In this document: positions 8,125 to 12,853 of the stretch, piece by piece
How the letters are laid out: every line of letters starts with the position of its first letter
Position numbering within the stretch: the first letter of the stretch is position 1
NCBI GenBank assembly: GCA_946529195.1
Contig: CAMMZE010000012.1
Span: forward strand, 1 to 12,853
Source of the DNA: an uncultured Lachnospiraceae bacterium
GTDB taxonomy: Bacteria; Bacillota_A; Clostridia; Lachnospirales; Lachnospiraceae
DNA length: 12,853 nucleotides
Direction of reading: 5' to 3'
Program-made: the position numbers and the translations under genes
Notes under the pieces: model-generated
What the model saw: the letters and a program-made list of their open reading frames with translations, nothing else
Databases searched by the model: none
What the model was told of the DNA's origin: nothing

Positions 8125-8139
8125 AATTCTTAAAAAAAT
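8125..8139. promoter_or_regulatory. Weak candidate CodY-binding site upstream of codY
   Basis: This 15-base stretch matches the CodY consensus AATTTTCWGAAAATT at 11 of 15 positions. It lies just upstream of the codY -35 box, where autorepression would be plausible. The region is very AT-rich, so a match of this quality could be chance. Confidence 0.22.
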
Positions 8140-8151
8140 CAGTCAAACTCC

Positions 8152-8180
8152 TTGTCCAAGGCATAATTATGTGATAGAAT
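8152..8180 (+). promoter_or_regulatory. Sigma-A promoter with extended -10 for codY
   Basis: -35 TTGTCC (8152-8157), a 17-base spacer, -10 TAGAAT (8175-8180), with TG at 8172-8173 forming an extended -10. Transcription would start near 8187, about 30 bases before the codY start. Confidence 0.65.
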
Positions 8181-8218
8181 ATACTAGAATAATAAGGTGA
8201 AAAGGAGGATGATATCAA

Positions 8219-8992
8219 GTGGGCGTGCAATTGCTGGATAAGACTAGGCGAATTAACAAATTACTGCAGAACAACAATTCACATATGGTCGTCTTTAACG
8301 ATATATGTGATATCCTGAGTGACATTTTAAAGTCTAATGCCCTGGTGATCAGCCGCAAGGGAAAAGTGCTCGGAGCATGTGCCAGACCTGAGATTCCTGC
8401 CCTGCAGGATCTGATCATGGATAAGGTAGGCAGCCATATTGACGACCTGTTGAATGAAAGGCTTTTAAGCATCCTTTCTACCAAGGAAAATGTTAATCTC
8501 TATACATTGGGATTTGAGGGAGAGAATATAAGCGATTATCATGCGATCATCACACCGATCAATATTGCGGGAGAGAGACTGGGAACCCTGTTTATCTACC
8601 GGATCGGATCGGCTTATGAGATTGATGATATCATCTTGAGTGAGTACGGTACTACTGTAGTCGGACTCGAGATGCTGCGTTCGGTCAATGAGGAGAATGC
8701 GGAGGAGAACCGCAAGATCCAGATTGTAAGATCAGCTATCAGCACCCTGTCATTTTCCGAACTTGAAGCGATCACTCATATTTTTGAAGAACTGGACGGA
8801 ACAGAGGGAATTCTGGTAGCGAGCAAGATCGCAGACAGGGTCGGCATTACCAGATCTGTCATCGTCAATGCCCTGCGCAAGTTTGAGAGCGCCGGCGTGA
8901 TCGAGTCCCGTTCATCCGGCATGAAGGGAACCTATATCAAGGTCCTGAACGATGTAGTATTTGATGAGCTGAAAAAGGCCAATGAAAACTGA
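8219..8992 (+). CDS. codY: CodY, global GTP/branched-chain amino acid-responsive repressor
   Basis: A 257-residue CodY, full length (about 260 in the family). CodY is a cytoplasmic dimer that represses nitrogen, amino acid and often virulence genes when nutrients are plentiful. The N-terminal GAF domain spans about 1-155 (ISRKGKVLG, ERLGTLFIYRIG, LSEYGTTVVGLEML). The C-terminal winged helix-turn-helix is very conserved: SELEAITHIFEELDG (180-194), then ASKIADRVGITRSVIVNALRKFE (201-223) and the wing ending at KGTYIKVLN. The GTG at 8219-8221 is preceded by AAAGGAGGA, with GGAGG 10 bases away; a second in-frame GTG at 8225 is possible. Compared from memory with the B. subtilis protein, the isoleucine-binding Arg61 position appears to be Gln63 here. 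It is transcribed from its own promoter downstream of topA. Confidence 0.96.
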   Translation: MGVQLLDKTRRINKLLQNNNSHMVVFNDICDILSDILKSNALVISRKGKVLGACARPEIPALQDLIMDKVGSHIDDLLNERLLSILSTKENVNLYTLGFEGENISDYHAIITPINIAGERLGTLFIYRIGSAYEIDDIILSEYGTTVVGLEMLRSVNEENAEENRKIQIVRSAISTLSFSELEAITHIFEELDGTEGILVASKIADRVGITRSVIVNALRKFESAGVIESRSSGMKGTYIKVLNDVVFDELKKANEN

Positions 8993-9039
8993 TTCCGGAC
9001 GGACTTTCCGGACACATTCAGACAGTGAATATTTTTTAT

Positions 9040-9068
9040 AAAAAGGCTTGCCAGGGGCAGGCCTTTTT
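9040..9068 (+). terminator. Intrinsic terminator after codY
   Basis: A 13-bp stem (9040-9052 with 9056-9068, one G-T wobble), a three-base loop AGG, and the T-run 9064-9068 at the end of the 3' arm. The matching A-run on the 5' side means it could also act on the other strand. Its 5' arm and loop contain the -35 box of the rpsB promoter. Confidence 0.85.
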
Positions 9069-9076
9069 GTTATAAT
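9048..9076 (+). promoter_or_regulatory. Sigma-A promoter for rpsB-tsf, nested in the codY terminator
   Basis: -35 TTGCCA (9048-9053), a 17-base spacer, extended -10 TGTTATAAT with TATAAT at 9071-9076. The -35 lies within the terminator hairpin and the -10 follows its T-run directly. Transcription should start near 9083. Confidence 0.8.
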
Positions 9077-9082
9077 ATCATT

Positions 9083-9180
9083 CGTCAGTTAAAAAACACG
9101 CAGGCGGATTCCGGCAATGGTGCCCAAAGGGTCAGACCGGAGATGAGTCCTGCGGAAGATCAAACCATGGAGGTAAAAAC
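9083..9180 (+). ncRNA. Structured 5' leader of rpsB, possible ribosomal-protein autoregulatory element
   Basis: The leader of about 98 bases folds into one long interrupted hairpin by three nested pairings: CGCAGG (9099-9104) with CCTGCG (9149-9154); TCCGG (9110-9114) with CCGGA (9137-9141); and GCCC (9122-9125) with GGGT (9129-9132) closing an AAA loop. All but one G-T pair are Watson-Crick. The ribosome binding site ATGGAGGT (9167-9174) lies just 3' of the closed stem. Ribosomal protein operons are often controlled by the protein binding such a leader; in enterobacteria the rpsB leader is the t44 RNA, which this does not obviously resemble. The folding is seen; the regulatory role is inferred. 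Confidence 0.5.
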
Positions 9181-9915
9181 ATGAGCGTAATTTCTATGAA
9201 GCAGCTGCTGGAAGCAGGCGTGCACTTCGGACACCAGACAAGAAGATGGAACCCCAAGATGGCTCCCTACATCTACACAGAGAGAAACGGCATCTACATC
9301 ATCGACCTGCAGAAGACCGTAGGTATGGTAGATGACGCATACAATGCTGTCAAGAATATCGTGGCAGACGGCGGCACTATTCTTTTTGTAGGAACCAAGA
9401 AGCAGGCACAGGATACCGTTAAGGTTGAGGCTGAGCGCTGCGGCATGTACTATGTTAACGAGAGATGGCTCGGCGGTATGATGACCAACTTCAAGACTAT
9501 CCGCAGCCGTATCGAAAGACTCAAAGACATCGAGAGAATGTCCGAGGACGGCACATTTGATGTTCTTCCCAAGAAGGAAGTTATCCAGATCAAGAAAGAG
9601 TGGGAGAAACTCGAGCGCAACCTTGGCGGCATTAAGAATATGACAAGAGTTCCTGACGCAATCTTCATCGTAGATCCCAAGAAGGAGAGAATCTGCGTAC
9701 AGGAAGCACATACACTGGGCGTTACCCTGATCGGTATTGCTGATACCAACTGCGATCCCGAGGAACTCGATTACGTGATCCCCGGCAACGATGACGCAAT
9801 CCGCGCAGTCAAGCTGATCGTTTCCCGTATGGCAGATGCTGTCATTGAGGCACAGCAGGGCGCAGATGCAGGTGAAGTTGAAGAAGCTTTTGAAGAGACT
9901 CAGGATGCTGAGTAA
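9181..9915 (+). CDS. rpsB: 30S ribosomal protein S2
   Basis: A 244-residue S2, a normal length, that binds the head/platform side of the 30S subunit and is needed for S1 docking and start-site selection. Typical segments: [22 protein letters not shown] (residues 6-27, in outline), [58 protein letters not shown], and [29 protein letters not shown]. The C-terminus is acidic ([12 protein letters not shown]). The ATG at 9181 has GGAGG at 9169-9173, 7 bases upstream. It is first in a two-gene transcript with tsf, 19 bases apart, the standard bacterial pairing. Codons are biased to CGT/CGC/AGA arginine and other preferred forms, as expected for an abundant protein. Confidence 0.99.
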   Translation: MSVISMKQLLEAGVHFGHQTRRWNPKMAPYIYTERNGIYIIDLQKTVGMVDDAYNAVKNIVADGGTILFVGTKKQAQDTVKVEAERCGMYYVNERWLGGMMTNFKTIRSRIERLKDIERMSEDGTFDVLPKKEVIQIKKEWEKLERNLGGIKNMTRVPDAIFIVDPKKERICVQEAHTLGVTLIGIADTNCDPEELDYVIPGNDDAIRAVKLIVSRMADAVIEAQQGADAGEVEEAFEETQDAE

Positions 9916-9934
9916 TTGATAAGGAGAGATTAAG

Positions 9935-10873
9935 ATGGCAGATATTTCCGCAAAGCTGGTAAAAGAGTTAATGAATCTCACTGGTGCAGGCGTTATGGCT
10001 TGCAAGAAGGCTCTCGTAGAGACCGAAGGTGATATCGATAAGGCAGTAGAGGAACTTCGTAAGAAGGGTCTTGCAGCTGCACAGAAGAAGGCTTCCCGTA
10101 TTGCAGCAGAAGGTGTTGTTGCCACTGTTGTATCTGAGGATCAGAAGAGAGGCGTTATCGTAGAAGTTAACTGCGAGACAGACTTCGTAGCTACCAACGC
10201 TAAGTTCAAGGGCTATGTTGCACGTGTTGCACAGCAGGCTTTTGAGTCTTCTGCAAATACTCTGGAAGAGCTGATGGCTGAGCCCTGGATCGATGATGCT
10301 TCCGTTACTGTTGAGCAGGCACTTTCCCAGGAGATTTCCGTAATCGGTGAGAAGATCAGCATCCGCAGATTTGAGAGAATTGTAACTGATGGACTTCTTT
10401 GCTCCTACATCCATATGGGCGGCAAGATCGGTGTTCTGCTTGAGATGGCTACCGAAGCTGCTCCTGCAGCTGTTGCACAGCCTGGCCAGAACATCGCTAT
10501 GCAGATCGCTGCTATGAGACCTAAGTATCTCAACCGCAGTCAGGTAAGCCAGGAGTATCTCAATCATGAGAAAGAGATCCTTATGGCTCAGATCATGAAC
10601 GATCCCAAGGAGTCCAAGAAGCCTGAGAAGGTAATCCAGGGCATCATCATGGGCCGTATCAACAAGGAACTTAAAGAGATCTGCCTTGAGGATCAGGTAT
10701 TCTTCATGGCTGAGGATGGCAAGCAGACCATCAAGGCTTATGCAGATCAGGTAGCCAAGGAAGTTGGCGCTCCTTTCTCCATCAAGAGCTATGTTCGCTA
10801 TGAGAAGGGCGAAGGCATTGAGAAGAAGGAAGAGGACTTTGCAGCAGAGGTTGCAAAGCAGATGGGCAAGTAA
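9935..10873 (+). CDS. tsf: Elongation factor Ts
   Basis: A 312-residue EF-Ts, somewhat longer than the usual 280-295. It is the nucleotide exchange factor that releases GDP from EF-Tu. The N-terminal UBA-like domain includes VKELMNLTGAGVMACKKAL (9-27), where the common form is TGAGMMDCKKAL, and EGDIDKAVEELRKKG (31-45). The core begins with ETDFVATN (81-88), the signature that contacts EF-Tu; the segment MAAMRPKYL (in the form QIAAMRPKYLNRSQV) marks the second half of the dimerisation core. AAGGAGAG (9921-9928) precedes the ATG. It follows rpsB by 19 bases and is closed by a strong terminator, so frr and pyrH, often next in line in other bacteria, are not part of this transcript. Confidence 0.98.
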   Translation: MADISAKLVKELMNLTGAGVMACKKALVETEGDIDKAVEELRKKGLAAAQKKASRIAAEGVVATVVSEDQKRGVIVEVNCETDFVATNAKFKGYVARVAQQAFESSANTLEELMAEPWIDDASVTVEQALSQEISVIGEKISIRRFERIVTDGLLCSYIHMGGKIGVLLEMATEAAPAAVAQPGQNIAMQIAAMRPKYLNRSQVSQEYLNHEKEILMAQIMNDPKESKKPEKVIQGIIMGRINKELKEICLEDQVFFMAEDGKQTIKAYADQVAKEVGAPFSIKSYVRYEKGEGIEKKEEDFAAEVAKQMGK

Positions 10874-10905
10874 TCAGCCCCTTAACATCTGAATATGAGA
10901 TGAAT

Positions 10906-10955
10906 AAAACCTTTCGGAGGACAGATAAGGATCTGTCTTTCCGAAAGGTTTTTTT
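10906..10955 (+). terminator. Strong intrinsic terminator after tsf
   Basis: A 12-bp outer stem (10906-10917 with 10941-10952) continues into a second stem GACAGAT (10920-10926) with ATCTGTC (10931-10937), loop AAGG, giving about 20 paired bases, followed by seven Ts (10949-10955). The A-run at the 5' side could also serve the other strand. Confidence 0.93.
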
Positions 10956-10963
10956 GTCCCGAT

Positions 10964-10991
10964 TTGACAGATGAATGCCGTGGAGTATAAT
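10964..10991 (+). promoter_or_regulatory. Consensus sigma-A promoter for the unknown membrane protein
   Basis: -35 TTGACA (10964-10969), a 16-base spacer, -10 TATAAT (10986-10991): both boxes are perfect. The expected start is near 10998. This rules out the in-frame ATGs at 10975 and 10990 as translation starts for the gene that follows. Confidence 0.85.
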
Positions 10992-11021
10992 GAAAACAGA
11001 AGAGAAAACCATGAGACGGAC

Positions 11022-11027
11022 AGGAGA
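11022..11027 (+). promoter_or_regulatory. Ribosome binding site that fixes the start of the unknown protein
   Basis: AGGAGA, 7 bases before the ATG at 11035. The earlier in-frame ATG at 11011 has only a weak purine stretch upstream. Confidence 0.7.
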
Positions 11028-11034
11028 GACAGGT

Positions 11035-12516
11035 ATGAGCGCAGACTTTAATGAAGGTCCTTTTCATAGTGAACAGGGCGAGCGTATGACAGACCGTATA
11101 TACCGGGAAGACCCTGCCCTTCTTGGTTTTATAGAGGAAGAAGATGGGAAGGAAAGTTCCCATAAGTCTTCCGGCGGAAATCATTCCGGCGGCCCGGGAG
11201 GACAGGGAACCGGCTGCATGGGCTGTCTGCCGGAGATCATATTCTGGATCATACTCTTTGCAGTGGTTTTACAGATGGAGGGAGATATTCCCTTTTTCCT
11301 TGCAGATGTGGCTTTCTTAATCCGCTTTTTTACCTGGGGATTTACAGGCAGAAAAAAAGCAGCAGCTGCGGAAGGAAAACAGCCGGGAAATATGGAAAAG
11401 TTAGAAGTGAGAGAGAACGGTAATGTTAGTGAGGAGCCGCAGGGACCCGGTTTTCTGGAAAAAAACAAGAAAAAAATGGTATCTGCTGTGGTTGTAATCG
11501 CAGCCATAATCGCAGTGGTTCTGACTTATGGACATTTTCGCAAAGAACAGGCTCTGGATGAAGCCAGGCAGTACGCAGAAGAACAGAATATCAGCACTAC
11601 GTATGATGCTGCCGGCCTGATCCGGGACAAAAAGGAATTTGGGACAGAGCTGATGCGGCTGATCCGCTGGGAGGAGGAGACCAAAGGGCAGATTGACAGG
11701 TCCATCCGGCATGATGTCTGGAGAGATAACTGGCGGGAGGCTCTTATATATGAGCAGGTCAATGCGTTCTCGAGTTCGGAGGAACTGAAAAAATGTGCCC
11801 TGGAAGCTGTCTGGAAAGAAAAGAGAGAGAATCTGGAGAAGGAGTTTTTTTCCTGCCTGGATGGGCTTTATAATACAGCAGGCGAAAAAATCGCAGTCCT
11901 GCCCGTGCAGCAGGCGGTGAAGGAAGTCTATGAAAGAGGTCTCCAATATGGGGGATCTTATGGACTTTCCGGTCTTTGCAGTGTGCTCTCGCAGGCTGAA
12001 AAAGGGGAGTACGAAAAAGTCTTTTCCGATGAAAGGCCTTATAATAGTTCTTATGACAGAAAGGAATGGGACTGGGTGAGCATGGATATGCTCTGCCTGA
12101 TCTGGCCCGATCAGATGCAGGAATGCGGGAGAAAATGCCTGCAGGAGGCTATCGATGCTGTGGACGAAAGAGATTTGTCTGCTTCCATTTCCAGGCTGGA
12201 CGATGCCTGCGAAGAGGTTTCTTTTCTGCAGGAACGTTATGGCTTAGAGCTGAATGAGCTGAAACCGGCAGAGGAGCTCTTGGAGCAGTTAAGAGATCGG
12301 CGGCGCCAGGAGCAGGCAGAAGCGGAAGAGCAAAGACAGCAGGAAATCCGGGACAGACTGGATAACTCTTCCAAGAACAATTACTATCAGGATCCTGTTG
12401 AACCGGATGATCATGATCTGGATGGATACTATGAGGATTACAAAGATGAATACGAAGATATCGATGATGCCTGGGATGGTTTTATGGATGATGAGGATGC
12501 TTGGGAGGATTATTGA
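11035..12516 (+). CDS. Unrecognised membrane protein with coiled coil and acidic aromatic tail
   Basis: A 493-residue protein I do not recognise. Seen in order: a hydrophilic N-terminus with a Ser/Gly-rich stretch (41-60) ending in CMGC (61-64); a hydrophobic segment about 64-82 (PEIIFWIILFAVVLQM); a second, less certain one about 86-104; a charged linker; a clear membrane span 148-165 flanked by KNKKK (143-147) and HFRK; then a soluble part of about 325 residues rich in charged helices, with seven further Cys and a QAEAEEQRQQEIRD coiled coil (about 412-442). The last 43 residues hold 21 Asp/Glu, 9 aromatic residues and a single Lys, with DDAWD and EDAWE as a small repeat. No enzymatic motif is visible. 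It is monocistronic-looking: its own consensus promoter, tsf's terminator before it, a promoter for the next gene after it. The start at 11035 follows from promoter and RBS; upstream ATGs would add up to 20 residues. Confidence 0.8.
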   Translation: MSADFNEGPFHSEQGERMTDRIYREDPALLGFIEEEDGKESSHKSSGGNHSGGPGGQGTGCMGCLPEIIFWIILFAVVLQMEGDIPFFLADVAFLIRFFTWGFTGRKKAAAAEGKQPGNMEKLEVRENGNVSEEPQGPGFLEKNKKKMVSAVVVIAAIIAVVLTYGHFRKEQALDEARQYAEEQNISTTYDAAGLIRDKKEFGTELMRLIRWEEETKGQIDRSIRHDVWRDNWREALIYEQVNAFSSSEELKKCALEAVWKEKRENLEKEFFSCLDGLYNTAGEKIAVLPVQQAVKEVYERGLQYGGSYGLSGLCSVLSQAEKGEYEKVFSDERPYNSSYDRKEWDWVSMDMLCLIWPDQMQECGRKCLQEAIDAVDERDLSASISRLDDACEEVSFLQERYGLELNELKPAEELLEQLRDRRRQEQAEAEEQRQQEIRDRLDNSSKNNYYQDPVEPDDHDLDGYYEDYKDEYEDIDDAWDGFMDDEDAWEDY

Positions 12517-12553
12517 TTCCTTTACATTTTTGTAATAAATTCATTCTCAGCCG

Positions 12554-12582
12554 TTGATTTTTTCCGGGGAAAAAGATATACT
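12554..12582 (+). promoter_or_regulatory. Sigma-A promoter for the MBOAT gene
   Basis: -35 TTGATT (12554-12559), a 17-base spacer, -10 TATACT (12577-12582). The start would be near 12589, about 89 bases before the ATG. No convincing terminator of the preceding gene lies between 12517 and 12553, so read-through is possible too. Confidence 0.65.
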
Positions 12583-12588
12583 GAAAAG

Positions 12589-12644
12589 GCATGATGTAAT
12601 ATCGGGGCAGAATCTTTTCTGACTTCTGCAATCTGTGCATCATG
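12589..12644 (+). other. Foldable leader of the MBOAT gene
   Basis: Outer stem CATGATG (12590-12596) with CATCATG (12638-12644); inner stem GCAGAA (12607-12612) with TTCTGC (12624-12629). A second TTCTG (12617-12621) offers CAGAA an alternative partner with a tighter four-base loop, so two inner folds compete. The stems begin almost at the predicted transcript start. The ribosome binding site (12666-12670) is outside. Pairings are seen; a regulatory role is a guess. Confidence 0.35.
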
Positions 12645-12677
12645 GGCTTGTGATTATGTTTATATAGGAGCTCAATA

Positions 12678-12853
12678 ATGGTTTTTTCGAGCCTGTTTTT
12701 TGTATATTTTTTTCTGGCACTGAATCTGATCATATATTTCAGGACACAGACAATTGAGAAAAAGAACATTGTCATGCTGGTGTTCTCCCTGATCTTTTAT
12801 TCCTGGGGAGGACCCCGGTATTTATTTCTCTTGATTGCAAACTGTCTGATCGC
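12678..12853 (+). CDS. MBOAT family O-acyltransferase (AlgI/DltB-like), 5' part only
   Basis: The first 58 codons of a gene that runs off the window. The N-terminus MVFSSLFFVYFFLALNLIIY (1-20) forms a first membrane span, followed by FRTQTIEKKN and a second span with VFSLIFYSWGGPRYLFLLIAN (about 35-55). The pattern of an initial MVFSS, then FSLxFYxWGxPxY, is the hallmark of the AlgI/DltB-type membrane-bound O-acyltransferases, which transfer acyl (usually acetyl) groups onto cell-surface polysaccharides or teichoic acids and usually work with an SGNH/AlgX-like or DltD-like partner encoded nearby. AGGAG (12666-12670) lies 7 bases before the ATG. The catalytic His region is beyond the window, so neither activity nor substrate can be judged; DltB itself is less likely without dltA upstream. 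Confidence 0.85.
   Translation, partial: MVFSSLFFVYFFLALNLIIYFRTQTIEKKNIVMLVFSLIFYSWGGPRYLFLLIANCLI

Noticed and set aside
8098..8126. TTGACA at 8098-8103 as the codY -35 box
   Set aside because: At 17 bases it faces only AACAAT, a poor -10; the pair TTGTCC/TAGAAT with an extended -10 downstream is better. It may still be a weak second promoter.
8994..9012. Hairpin TCCGGA / TCCGGA just after the codY stop
   Set aside because: A 6-bp stem with a 7-base loop and no U-tract; the real terminator follows at 9040-9068. Could help stabilise the 3' end, but there is no support.
9083..9180. c-di-GMP, SAM or other known riboswitch in the rpsB leader
   Set aside because: None of the conserved core sequences I know appear, and the leader is directly upstream of a ribosomal protein gene, where autoregulation is the simpler idea.
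12522..12535. TTACA-TTTT-TGTAA hairpin after the unknown membrane protein
   Set aside because: Only 5 AT-rich base pairs and no T-run after it; too weak to call a terminator.
12557..12574. T-run/CGGG/A-run hairpin upstream of the MBOAT gene
   Set aside because: Mostly A-T pairs with no downstream T-tract; the sequence is better explained as the spacer of the promoter at 12554-12582.

Overview
The window looks like a chromosomal housekeeping segment from a Gram-positive Clostridia bacterium, most likely Lachnospiraceae or a close relative. Reasons: a CodY repressor, strong GGAGG ribosome binding sites, TTGACA/TATAAT-type sigma-A promoters, an eukaryote-type HisA (a variant found in this group), and the company of comM, dprA, topA, codY, rpsB and tsf, which cluster in Firmicutes. 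I see no insertion sequence, prophage, CRISPR array, tRNA or rRNA gene. No gap between genes exceeds 190 bases.

Layout. (1) 1-219: 3' end of hisA on the + strand, meeting dtd head-on across a shared bidirectional terminator. (2) 247-3405: a leftward block, comM > dprA > dtd. comM and dprA overlap by 11 bases; dtd has its own promoter. (3) 3406-3577: divergent control region with a promoter for each direction and a perfect 8-bp inverted repeat between them. (4) 3578-8068: rightward leuS-topA, 18 bases apart. (5) 8219-8992: codY with its own promoter. (6) 9040-10955: rpsB-tsf, whose promoter overlaps the codY terminator, with a structured 5' leader and a strong terminator after tsf. (7) 10964-12516: an unrecognised membrane protein behind a consensus promoter. 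(8) 12554-12853: start of an MBOAT O-acyltransferase gene, cut by the window edge, with its own promoter and a foldable leader.

How the genes fit together. ComM and DprA process incoming single-stranded DNA in natural transformation (helicase for branch migration; RecA loader). Dtd and LeuRS safeguard tRNA charging. Topoisomerase I relaxes negative supercoils. CodY is the global nutrient-responsive repressor. S2 and EF-Ts serve translation. The last two genes are envelope-associated and need not be related to each other or to the housekeeping block.

Novelty. Most of the window is ordinary. The parts most worth a second look are non-coding or accessory: the dyad between comM and leuS, the rpsB leader and its promoter-in-terminator arrangement, the unknown membrane protein with a very acidic, aromatic tail, and the leader of the MBOAT gene. 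I found no convincing new multi-gene system.
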